DNA of 64,000 nucleotides, taken from Isoetes taiwanensis (taxonomy: Eukaryota; Streptophyta; Lycopodiopsida; Isoetales; Isoetaceae). Shown here piece after piece: positions 1-9,345 of this stretch. The stretch is taken from assembly GCA_021234155.1 (NCBI GenBank), contig JAJEKV010000003.1, forward strand, positions 20,568,386 to 20,632,385. Reading direction: 5' to 3'. Numbering within the stretch: position 1 is the stretch's first letter; each line of letters starts with the position of its first letter. Position numbers and translations under genes: made by a program. A model generated the notes under the pieces. It saw nothing but the letters and a program-made list of their open reading frames with translations, was not told the DNA's origin and did no database searches.

Positions 1-1004
1 ATGCATTACATAGATGTCATACACATATTATAAAACCAAATAAAACAACATGCCTCGACATAGGTAGTTCGACAAAAACAGAATACAAAGTAGAAAATAT
101 CGTGGTGCGGTTTTGGGTCAATGGCTAGTTCGACTTGAATAAGATCCCCGATCGAACTCATCAATGTAATTTACGCTATACAGGTCCGACCATTCATCCA
201 ATTCAAGGATCGAATGAGGAGTGTTGACAATGAGCTTGGTTACCAAATCTTCACGCCTTTTCTCCTTTTTATAAAGCTTCTTAAATAATGGTGCGAATGA
301 GTTGTGCAGCCAAACATCCTCTAATTTGAGTAGCCTCTTGGGGCCTCTCCCCGTAGACAAGTCGTTTCAATGATATCGTGGAAACTTCCAACTCCACCCT
401 AGTGAGTTGATAATTGTTGTCCTTTAACAACCCATCCCCACGGAGGAGCTTCATGACACGCTTACCCGATTTCGTTTCTTCCATTCTCGATTTATCTCAT
501 TCTCGCACCTCAACCACGCAATTGATTCGTGTGGGCTAAGATCGCTCACCGATATGGGACTGCATTTCAGTCATTGTGAATCCATACCGCGCCTCGTTTC
601 AACCATTCTCACGCCGTTATGAATCTATGCCGCCGCATTTGCAAAACAAAGCCTCACTAGCAACACCTCACACACAGGACGCGCTTTTCCTTGACCGCGA
701 GTTGGGCAGGCTTGTCCTTGGCTTAATAGAAAAGGCTTCTGCCATATCACCTACCAGCACGTTTCCCGAAAAATTCCGTCCTTCTATTTAAAAAACGATC
801 ATATTTTAGAAATTTGACTCAATTTCGGAGACGTATGGACTCGGGGAAAGTCCATAAATAATGAAACAGTGCTTATTTTCTTTTCTCCTAAGTTTTCAGG
901 TGATCATGGCTATAGAGTGTGAGCTGAATCATCCGAATTGCGACCTCATCTCGTGTTTCCTCCATTTTTTCCTCAATGATATCAACTTTGACGGCCCGGG
1001 CTTT
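1..1004. other. Unassigned stretch at window start
   Basis: I recognise no gene, RNA or element here. The open frames are short (up to about 80 codons), lie on both strands and show no known motif. The segment may belong to the LINE-related sequence whose hairpin starts at about 1010, or to older repeat debris beside the copia element. Confidence 0.3.
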
Positions 1005-1340
1005 TCTTTGGGAGCCATCGGGCGAAAGTTTATCATTAGGGTTTTCCTCGAAAACCCGAAAGGGCGGGGTTTTTCATCCCGGTGATAAACTTTCGCACGT
1101 TGCCTCCTATTTGCCTTTTCTTACTTTACGTCGTCTTAAGGGGCCTGGGTTGTTCCTTAGTCAGATTGAATTGGTGGACTATCCTACCCTCCACCTTAGA
1201 TATTTTTTCACAATGTTTGTACACTGCTGTGATGAAAGATATGCCTATGGCCGGTTTTTCCCCTCCAGACGAGTCTCTCACCAAAATGATCATATAATTA
1301 CTTCGACCTTTGCCTATCGCAATTTTTCTATGTAGAATTT
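1005..1340 (+). repeat. LINE-type 3' end with hairpin, plus orientation
   Basis: Positions 1022-1096 form an inverted repeat: a 13-base outer arm (CGAAAGTTTATCA) and its complement enclose a core with GGTTTTCCTCGAAAACCC followed by GAAA and GGG. The same architecture occurs, on the minus strand, in the LINE tails at 44040, 51150 and 63125, where the loop is TTCG. I therefore read this as the 3' untranslated end of a related LINE or SINE lying on the plus strand. The following 240 bases carry no recognised tail, so the exact end is uncertain. Confidence 0.5.
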
Positions 1341-1656
1341 TTTCCACATCCTAGCAACCACAAATATGGCATCAAATCCTTTGATAATTTCTGTCCAACT
1401 GCTAAAGGAGAGTTTACAATATTGCATTCCAACATACCTTTTGTGATCTCTTTCTCTATTCCATTCCCAGAAACTTCTTCAGTTCTCCCAAGTTCGTCAT
1501 CTTAAACCTGTTATTTAGAATGCCTTTGCAGTGAATTAAACATTTCATATTGTTAGCAATCATAATGTTATCATCTACGTACAAAGCTATGATACAAAAC
1601 CGATCTTTATCTTTAAACATATAAAGGTTTCCATCATTTTGCAGCTTCATGAACCC
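1341..1656 (-). pseudogene. Ty1/copia reverse transcriptase, catalytic part and downstream (broken)
   Basis: Read on the minus strand, this encodes a copia-type reverse transcriptase segment: the sequence GFMKLQNDGNLYMFKDKD, then the catalytic ALYVDD box, then LGELKKFLGME typical of the thumb. Further on, frameshifts and stops appear, but residues like SPLAVGQKLSKD are still recognisable. It joins exactly to the fragment at 4478-4954 when the 2.8-kb insertion at 1657-4470 is ignored. The element is dead; I see no LTR for it in the window. Confidence 0.85.
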
Positions 1657-1667
1657 ACACAACTAAC

Positions 1668-2112
1668 ATTAACACACAACTAACATTATTAACACAAACC
1701 ATTGCATTTGACACATTTACATTAAAATCCCCCTTAAACCCCCTTTGGTTTGGGTGCATATTCACACGGGGGGTTACTTCGGGCAACGAGAGCTGTCGGA
1801 TGGGCATATTTGCCCTTTATTCCAAGATCTGGACCGTACATAGAGATCCTCGTTTGTGGGGTATGCATGTATAAGTTTTTGTATACTGTATATTAAAGTT
1901 TGTAAAATACTATAAGGTTTGAGAGAATGTACTTAATGGTGTTAATTTTGTACATGTATTGTAAATTTTTTGAGGCTCTCGCTGCCCTACGTAACCCCCC
2001 GTGTGAATATGCACCCAAACCAAAGGGGGTTTAAGGGGGATTTTAATGTAAATGTGTCAAATGCAATGGTTTGTGTTAATAATGTTAGTTGTGTGTTAAT
2101 GGTTTGTGTTAA
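1668..2112. repeat. Long foldback (terminal part of element X)
   Basis: Two inverted arms of roughly 110-120 bp (about 1668-1786 and 1990-2112) flank a loop of about 200 bp. The arms contain CCCCCTTAAACCCCCTTTGG and its complement. The same foldback, with loop sequence conserved, occurs at 41160-41690 and 50090-50695. Next to each is a short hairpin (GGCCCC TTC GGGGCC). Confidence 0.85.
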
Positions 2113-2775
2113 CTAAAAAAATTTTTGGCCCCTTCGGGGCCTTCAAGATGGTGTAGGGGTGTAGATATAGACATTACCTAATACTCTAATGATGGATGGT
2201 ATATCATAGCCTGATAAATCTAACAAACTAGAGGTGCTGAAATTATGGAAACGAAAACATTGCATAGAATTAGACATATGTAATATTATACCAATACCAA
2301 TATTAATACATGAGGTAGCCACTCAGGAACCAACCATGGTTCAGTTCTTCCCATTTCCACAACAGACCATGATATGTGTACAAGGCACCCACTTAGCGCT
2401 GCCTTCTCTTGCAAGATAACTCAAAAGATGAAGAAAGGGGTTGTCAATTAACCATAAGAATTGGAAATCCTAAGGCATCTTCACCCCCTTCCTGTTCACC
2501 CCATTACTTGGCATGCAAGCCATTGCCCATGCTACAGTTAGAGAAGCTTGAAACAAAAGGGGAAACCCAAAGATGCTGGAGTCTTCCAAGCCCAAAATCC
2601 ATGAGCCAGCAGAAAAGATGGATGGCAATCACCAAAAACTTCCTAAGATGAGAGAACTGAAGCCATGCCTCCAAGTCTATAGAAGCATGGCCAATCTGTG
2701 CTTCAGCAGCATCTGTCTGTGGATAGTTCTCTGTACCAAATAGACCCCACCTGATGACAAAACAATGACACAGCT

Positions 2776-3030
2776 TTTCAAAACAATGTTTTTCATCAAC
2801 AATGACATGGCTTACACCACTCAAGGTTGGATCTCCTAAAAGCCGCCTCAACAAAATCCCCATCATAGAGAAAAGCAAATCTGTATTTCTTCCTTTCATT
2901 CCTTCTAAACGTACTTGATAACCTATCTGCAAGTAATCAATCTTAGACAGAACAGCAAAAGATGTTTATGAACATAAAAAAAACTCTTACCGAATCTCCT
3001 ATAGCTTCCCCTCTTTCTGCAGCTACCTTT
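2776..3030 (-). pseudogene. Captured DExH/DEAH-box RNA helicase fragment
   Basis: On the minus strand, two exon-like pieces with plausible splice borders encode a DExH-helicase segment. The first (2991-3030) reads KVAAERGEAIGDS. The second (2926 leftward to about 2776) reads [13 protein letters not shown], then [19 protein letters not shown], then DEKH. These correspond to motif Ib and motif II of DEAH-box helicases, where DEIH or DEAH is expected; DEKH is abnormal, and the following HERG motif is lost. The intron between the pieces is retained, so it came from genomic DNA and not from an mRNA. It lies inside element X and has no start or end of its own: a transposon-borne fragment, not a gene. 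Confidence 0.75.
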
Positions 3031-3456
3031 CTGAAACAGAAATGACTGATATGCGCCTGGGCTGTGTACAGATTATTAATCATCAGAAATGTGTGGCTCT
3101 TATCTTCGTGAATCAACTGAATATAGGAGAGCTCTACTGAAGCAACAAGCTGGTATGGCAAATTGCATGCAGCAAGAAATAATCTCTTCGTTTATCAATG
3201 ATAAGAATGACAGTAAATGGAAATATGGCCTGCCTCTGTCAGAAAAGCGAAGAGGCTAAACGATTCTTTTTGAATTACGTGGGCAGCTCAGAACACCTAT
3301 AAGCAGTCGTTTCAGTGTTGTGAATGGAGCAATAAATTAATTAACTGTTTCAATGGGGTTGTTAGCCTGGGCCTGAAATCGCTGGAGATAACCTGACCTC
3401 TGCTTTAGAAACTCGGCTGCCTCAAGAGAACTCCGTCCACCAAGGCAGCCAACAAT

Positions 3457-4240
3457 CTAGCTAGCTTGATCAGACTGATCAGAGAAACAAGTAGATTCTT
3501 TATCCAGAGCAAAAAGCCAAACAAGAAATGGCCAAATCAGGAGTCTAAGGCCTGCAAGAGCAATTGTTAAAACACCACCAATTTGAGCCACGGAAAGCAT
3601 AATTCTTTGCCAGATTTTGATATAGGTAACCGGATCACATGGCGGGGGTTGCAAGCCTCCAAATAAGCGGTATAATTCGCAATCATAGAGATCTAAGACT
3701 AAATGCTTGGCATTTGATAATAGTTTTTCACCAAAGTCGTGACCAAAGGGTCGAATCGGGGTAGAGATATGACGAAAAGTTTGGAAAATGAAATTTGGTC
3801 AAAAGGGAAACTAAAAAGGATTAAGAAGCTAAAAAGGAAGGGGTTACCTTGAAGCAGCGGAAATAAGCATCTCGGAAAAATTGCCGGAACCACAAGATCT
3901 TTGAGAGGCAGATTTGGGGTTCTCTCTCCAAAAAAAGTATTGCATCTTTGGCTTTGCAAGCATGGACCGAAGTTTGCATCCCAAATGTGTTGCAAAATGA
4001 ATCCATCACATCCTCATTTATCAGAACCGACATTTGCTTCCCCGAATCTGTCCTGCTCAGCATATAAAATGAGATATGATTTGATAAAACCAGAGCAATT
4101 GCTAGCACTAAAAATGCTAAGAAAGAAGGATAGAACAAACGAAAACGAAGATCTCGAATTCAGAGAAAGAAAAATGGACTGTAGAACCCTAAAGCATGCC
4201 CTCTTTTCCACAAACCCTAAAATGAGAGAGCTCGATGCTT
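3457..4240 (-). pseudogene. Second gene-like cargo in element X, not identified
   Basis: The minus strand looks like the 5' part of a plant gene. A pyrimidine-rich leader at about 4240-4080 is followed by an open frame starting MLSRTDSGKQMSVL and running to about 3850, where a GT donor-like site follows CFRCFK-type sequence. Further down, at 3654-3457, another open stretch contains hydrophobic residues (VLTIALAGLRLLIWPFLVW). I do not recognise the family. The reading is inference from codon openness and splice-like borders only. Confidence 0.35.
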
Positions 4241-4477
4241 GCATGTGTTTTCTGGGGACTAAAAAATAGATGGTTTTTTCATGGAGAAATATTCAAAGCT
4301 AAACCATTGCAAAATCATAGATAATATGGCATTCGAATATGAGAATACAGTGTGCGCTCTAGATATACTGATTAGTATGCCTCGCACAATACACCCATCA
4401 AATCATATGAAAACAATAGCAAAAACCGTATAAAAATATAAAAAAAACCCCCTGTTATAATGCTACATATTGAACCC

Positions 4478-4954
4478 TTGTTCTCTAAGGAAACCATCAA
4501 TGCACAAATACCACTACCTTGGAGATTGTTTTAAGCCATAAACAACCTTTTTCAATTTCCAAACATGTTTTTCCCTTTTTCAAAGCCTTATACCTGCTGC
4601 ATGTAAATTTCTTCGTCTAATTCTGCATTTAAGAAGGCAGTACTCACATCCATGTGATGAATTTCAAGATTTAATGCATTTGCAAAGGCAAGCAATATTC
4701 TGATGCTATTCAATTTAATCATAAGCAAAAATGAATCGTCATAATCAATCCACTTTTTCTGAGAAAATCCCTGTGCAAGAAGACTAGCTTTAAGCTTTTC
4801 TTTGCCATTATTTCCAGTTTATATATCCACTTATTTCCTACAATGTTTCGGTTACTAGGTCTTTCCACTAACTCATATGTTTTGGTTCTCTCAAAAGAGA
4901 ACATTTCATCTTCCATAGCCTGCTGCCAGTTTCTTGCATCAGCAGATGCCATTG
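4478..4954 (-). pseudogene. Ty1/copia reverse transcriptase, N-terminal part (broken)
   Basis: The minus strand encodes the start of a copia reverse transcriptase: MASADARNWQQAMEDEM, VGNKWIYKLE, DVSTAFLNAELDEEIYMQQ and VYGLKQSPR, with a TAG where a CAG glutamine codon is expected just after SPR, and at least one frameshift. It is interrupted by element X on one side and by the gypsy element on the other. The integrase part of the same element continues at 12259. Confidence 0.88.
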
Positions 4955-4959
4955 CCTCA

Positions 4960-5958
4960 TGTTACAGGTGCTTCCAGGGGCATGGCCGGTAACGGACTCC
5001 TGATGGAATTCCATAAGCAGGGGAGTACCGTCGATAGCATGTCAGGGGCATAGTGGCTATATGCCAGACCATATGCCCGTAATCGGGCTATGAGGACATA
5101 CCAGTGCTAGCAAAGTTGACCCTAGAGGTGCAACTTTTAATGTTTATGGATAAAACATTAGCTATGGTTCTTTGCACATTAATATTAATGTTAAAGGGCG
5201 CCACATGGCACTTTTATATTGGTTAGAATCGGCCAATAAGGAAGGAAGGAAGGTGCATGGCTAAGAAAAGCTCGAAGCTTTTTTGATATGCGGCTGTTTG
5301 AATGGCAACAAGCCGAATTGCTCTCAGATATCGCATGCCAGGGCATGATAGACACCTGGATGTGATCGGAACTGCTTGATAATGCATGCAAAAGTAGAAA
5401 TCGATCCTATTTAAAGTCGGGGGAGGGGGAAGGGGGCTTTGAAAAGACCCACGGATTGACAAAGCATGGCAGTTCTTCTATTCTTGTGCAGATTGAATTG
5501 CTATTGCTGATCCAAAGCCATATAGCCCAAATCCGAACTCTGTCATCTTGATTCTGGTTCTGTGCTACATCACTGGGTAGTGTTCTTAAGAGCTAGAAGG
5601 AATCACGTTGTTCTTTGCTTGTAGTGCTTGCAAGCTTTGAAGTTGGATTCCATTGCAAGAGTATTGCTTTGTATTTGGAATACAAGGACATTGCTTGCAT
5701 TGATCTGCAGTACTAGCAATAGATTGCCAGGTTCATACTTGCATCTATAGAATTATCTCAGGGAGATAACTCACTAATCGTTGTGTGCAAAGGATCATTC
5801 GATTCTTTTGGAAAGAATCAAGAGGAAGCTAGGCTTCCTAATTAGTCTCTGGGAGACTAATCCCATCGATCGTGGGGAACTCTGGGAGTTCATGGCGTGG
5901 GCGGTAGACTGTTGGCCTTTTCCCATTGTTTGGGAAGCTGCAGAATTTGCAATGTGAC
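4960..5958 (+). repeat. Gypsy 5' LTR
   Basis: It begins TGTTACAGGTGCTTCC and matches the 3' LTR starting at 10673 along its length, except for the solo-LTR insertion in the latter. It ends a few bases before the primer-binding site. The terminal CA is not cleanly visible in either LTR. Confidence 0.85.
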
Positions 5959-5963
5959 GTTTT

Positions 5964-5976
5964 TGGTATCAGAGCC
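5964..5976 (+). promoter_or_regulatory. Primer-binding site (initiator tRNA-Met)
   Basis: TGGTATCAGAGCC lies directly after the 5' LTR. It is the sequence complementary to the 3' end of plant initiator methionine tRNA, used by most plant LTR retrotransposons to prime reverse transcription. Confidence 0.95.
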
Positions 5977-6239
5977 TAGAGATTGTGCAAGAACTCTGAG
6001 AGTTCTGAGATTACAGATCGTTGGGAATCTCTTAATTTCAAGAGATAACTGTGAATTTAGATTTTAGAATTTAGGGTTCTAGAAAATCTAAACACAGTAC
6101 TGTGAATCTAGTTTTCTGGGAAAATCTAGATTGAGTTTTGTACTTTTCTGGGAGAACCTAGATTGAGCTCTGTAAGTAGGATTCTTGAAGTTTAAATACG
6201 GATTGGCAATCATATTTAAATAAGAATTTTAGGAGTTAA

Positions 6240-6849
6240 ATTGCCTGGTCAAGAAGCATCATGAAGTTGGACATGTAAGGGAGGTTCCAGAAGGTACGAA
6301 GCCCATGTCTCATCAGGAGGTTCTTGAAACCCTCCTCTGGGTTAAAATAGAAACTATCATGATTCGAACTCTGAAGCCGGTATTGATGGATGAAGACATC
6401 TGGCAGTTTAAGCAAGAGCTCAAGCCATATTTTGAGGAAAAGCTTGGCATATGTGAGGCGGCGCGAGAATCATGGATTCTTCATATTCTGGATGCCTTTG
6501 CATATGGGGCGGCTGAATTAGATTACCTGCTCTTCAAGAATATAGGTCGAGCCTTTGCAATTATAACTCTCGATGGAGTTATAGATGAATGAGGCAGTAG
6601 CAACTAGTACTCTAAAGAATTTTATTTTTCAGTGACTTGCATATAACTATATTTTCAGTTTCTCTTGCTTTAAGTTTTCCAAATAGTGCTTGAATTTAGT
6701 AAAAATTTCCTCCTCGGGAGAGTTAGGCCAATTTTGACAAAGTCATGGCCTATATAACAGAGTCTAACTCTGTTCTTTTGTATTACTATGTATTGCATGT
6801 AATATAATACCACTTGCCATTTCTACAAAAAAAAAAAAAAAAAAAAAAA
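6240..6849 (+). pseudogene. Polyadenylated retrocopy of an unidentified mRNA inside gypsy
   Basis: An open frame at 6305-6592 (95 codons, starting MSHQEVLETLLWVK and ending with TGA) is followed by about 230 bases of AT-rich 3' UTR-like sequence and then by a run of 23 A (6827-6849). Gypsy sequence (gag) resumes directly afterwards. An mRNA-like end inside a retrotransposon leader is best explained by insertion of a reverse-transcribed, polyadenylated transcript. I do not recognise the protein: it is rich in charged residues in the middle and lacks an obvious motif. The 5' border (about 6240) and target duplication are unresolved. Confidence 0.55.
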
Positions 6850-6932
6850 TTTGTCATTATAGATTTGTGGAAATCTAGATTTTGATGGCAGAAATGGACG
6901 AGAAAAGTTCTTTCTTCCAAACCATTTGAGAA

Positions 6933-7560
6933 GTGGAGAAGTGTGAACTTGAGAGTGTTTCAGTCCAAGGGCTGGCTGAAAACTTAGCATATCTTCAAGG
7001 GAAGATGGCATCCATTGAACAAGAAGTCAATAAATTAGTTACTAAGCAATGCAGTTTAATTGCCGAAGTACTTGGGGAAGATACCAAGGGTATTTCTTCA
7101 CAAGTCCCTTCCCAGGGTGGTTTTGACTGCTTGAATGAACTTATGACTTATCGTCAGTTGCATAAGTTGCAACAAACTGGGGAATCAAGGACCTATGGGC
7201 AAGAGCTTCGGAACCTGCTTGCAATTGTTCAACCTCTGGATGATGAAAGTCAGGTTTTTTATTTTATGCATGGCATAAATGACACTGCACTTAAAATGAA
7301 GCTTAAGAGACTGCATCCAATTGATTTGGATACAACAGTATTCTATGCTTGCATATGAAGTCAACCAAGCAGAAGATTTAGCCTAAAAGACGAAGAACAA
7401 CCAGGTTGTTCGAGTAGTTTTGATGGGCACAATTCCAGTTCTCAATCAAGACAGGAAGTTCTGGGTGGCTCTAAGGTAAAGGATGGTATTAACGAGGTTA
7501 ATACAGATAAACCTTGTTTGGGTTGTGGAAAAAGAGGACATGATGCATGAAATTGTCCTA
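6933..7560 (+). pseudogene. Gypsy gag with zinc knuckle (degenerate)
   Basis: The frame 6933-7358 encodes a retrotransposon gag-type segment (HKLQQTGESRTYGQELRNLL, VFYFMHGINDTALKMKL), the capsid region that binds and packages element RNA. Downstream, after a frameshift, a CCHC zinc knuckle is legible at 7515-7556 (C-x2-C-x3-GH-x4-C) with an in-frame TGA where tryptophan is usual. Both defects make the protein non-functional. Confidence 0.8.
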
Positions 7561-8065
7561 ACATTTAATCAAATTACGTCAGGGGCTTGATTGGGAACTA
7601 TAGTGAAGTTCTCGAGAAAGAAAAACTAATAGCAAATTTGACTTTGCTACTTAGGCAAAATAGTTATAATGCAATAGGTGCAATTATAATTTGGGTAAGT
7701 ATATTTTGGTAATATACAAAATATAGAATAGAATAGAATATATAATGGACCTGAGGATCTCAACTGGCGTGAATAAATTTACCTTGTTTTTTTTTACTTT
7801 TTACTTACAAAAGTTGGACTAAGATGGGAAAGATATTGGAATATCTTGACACCTTATAACTAATCCTATGCACCTAGTTAATGTCGTATGAAGAGGATTA
7901 AAACCATAGGAATTTTGGCTAAGCGACGGGGTCGACTTAATAGACCAAATTCTTATGAAGAAATAGATAATGCTATTTAATGGGAAAGTTGCATGCTCGA
8001 CCTTCCTAGGTGAATTTAGGGAAGACTCCCAATGACTAGGAATTGGTCAAGACCAAGGAATAATT
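7561..8065. other. Disrupted gypsy interior containing the duplication breakpoint
   Basis: Protease and the first reverse-transcriptase motifs should lie here but are not found. There is a short AGAAT run (7720-7740). From 7762 onward, the sequence is shared with 18732 onward, so the left border of the 11-kb duplication falls here. Confidence 0.5.
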
Positions 8066-9345
8066 CCAACCTTTATGAGGTTGATGAATCAAGTATTCTC
8101 GGAATACTTAGATAAGTTTGTCGAGGTGTTCCTCGATGATGTGTATTCATAAATGTTAGAAGAATAAGAATAAGAATAAGAATAAGAATAATAAGAATAA
8201 GAATAGTTTTTTATCGTCCACTGAGACCAATCGGCCTATGGGACCCTGAAGGAGCGCAGCAAACTTATTACTCTTCGAACCCTTGCTTGCCCCGAAGGGT
8301 TTTCGAGGGAAAAACCGTGGCAGTAATAAGAATGCTGTCAAACTGTACAAGTATACATCATTATGAAATAAATGTGTATGTACATGTCAAGCGCGTGCCC
8401 GAGGACATAGCTGATCTCGCATGTCCATGACCTCCTGAAGGTATGATCCTAGCACCCGTACGAAAGAGCACTTTGCTCATTTGGAGCAAATATTGCAAAC
8501 TCTTTGTACTCAGAAACTTTATGCTAAGATATCCAAGTGTGATTTTCTTAAGCAAAGGGTTGCATACCTTGGACACATCCTTTCGGGGGAGGAAGTGTCG
8601 ACGGATCCAAGTAAGGTGCAAGCAGTGCAAGACTGGCTACCACCTGAAAATGTTTCCAAGTTGAGAAGTTTTCTGGGTTTTGCTATGTACTATAGAAAAT
8701 TTGTGCCGAAGTTTTCAAAAGTAGTAGCTCCACTCATGGATCTTTTGAAGAAAGATCGCGAGTATATATGGGAGAAAGCACAGCAAGAAGCTTTTGAGCT
8801 TGTCAAAAGATTGTTGGTTAGTAGTCCCATATTAAAGATTCCCGATCTTAATAAATCCTTTGAGGTTTATACCGATGCTTGTGGTCAAGCAGTTGGGGTT
8901 ATATTAATGCAGTAAGGTTGGGTAGTGGCTTATGGACACCGAAAGCTTAATTCTCTTTGAAATGAATTATACAACATATGAGTAAGAACTATTGGCAATA
9001 GTTCACACTCAAAAAACATGGAGACATTACTTGAGAAGTGGTACAAGTAAGGAACTACGCAAGTTTGTCTTCTATACTGGTCATAAACCATTGAGGTTTT
9101 TGTAAAGTCAAGCTGAGATTAGCTCTAGACAGGCTAGATGGCTTGATTTTCTCCATGAATTTCATTTTAGTAGAGCATACGCCTGGGAAGAATAACCCAG
9201 TAGCTGATGCTTTATCAAAGATTAAGCATGTGAATGCTCTTGCTATCATGGAGTATGACTGTTTCCAGAGGATTAGGGATGCGTATGCTAAGGATCAGCA
9301 AGACCCTGTAGTCACCAAAACTGGGGATTGGTGAACCGAGCAAGA
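8066..9345 (+). pseudogene. Gypsy reverse transcriptase and RNase H (interrupted)
   Basis: FMRLMNQVFSEYLDKFVEVF leads into the catalytic FLDD (8129-8140). A LINE tail (8161-8466) splits the frame. It then continues FAHLEQILQTLCTQKLYAKI, YLGHILSGEEV and SKLRSFLGFAMYYRKFVPKF (thumb), and finally RNase H with VYTDACGQAVGVILMQ followed by an in-frame stop at 8915. The tether region with EHTPGKNNPVADALS follows in another frame. Copy 2 (18732 onward) shares the stop but keeps a better RNase H boundary (SAERNYTTYE) where copy 1 is garbled at about 8952-8965. Confidence 0.87.
8161..8466 (-). mobile_element. 5'-truncated LINE tail inserted in gypsy RT
   Basis: About 305 bp with an AATAAG repeat run at 8161-8206, which is a TTATTC tail when read on the minus strand. 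The minus strand then shows, upstream of the tail, the 3' hairpin (outer arms CTTATTACT and AGTAATAAG) and the last codons of the LINE protein (GSYLQEVMDMRDQLCPRART, then stop). The piece is nearly identical to the longer copy at 51070-51607. It interrupts the gypsy reverse transcriptase between DDV and the AHLEQIL segment. Confidence 0.85.

Larger units (their letters stand above)
1657..4470. mobile_element. Element X copy 1: unclassified element with 7-bp TSD, carrying gene fragments
   Basis: This insertion is flanked by the 7-bp direct repeat TGAACCC (1650-1656 and 4471-4477). Removing it plus one repeat restores an uninterrupted copia reverse transcriptase reading frame across the joint, so the borders are firm. 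The left end is a large foldback (1668-2112). The right 130 bp (about 4345-4470) matches the corresponding end of the elements at 41149-42742 and 49089-50704. The interior, about 2.2 kb, is not shared with those two copies; it contains a DExH-helicase gene fragment and a second gene-like segment on the minus strand. No transposase, reverse transcriptase or classical terminal inverted repeat was seen. The TSD length fits no common plant DNA-transposon superfamily exactly, so the class is left open. Confidence 0.75.

Noticed and set aside
976-1335. 119-codon plus-strand frame near the window start
   Set aside because: It runs through the LINE-type hairpin and shows no recognised motif, so it is treated as chance openness.
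2504-2932. Treating the helicase segment as a functional host gene
   Set aside because: It has no start, lacks most helicase motifs, has DEKH in motif II and lies within the borders of an insertion.
8161-8206. AATAAG and AGAAT runs (also 43694, 51070, 52037 and 63046) as independent microsatellites or telomere-like repeats
   Set aside because: They always sit at the 3' end of LINE-like sequence or beside an insertion border, so they are retrotransposon tails.
8361-8664. Overlapping 89- and 73-codon frames on both strands in the gypsy element, repeated at 19344-19647
   Set aside because: They cross the LINE/gypsy junction and are out of frame with the real reverse transcriptase segments.
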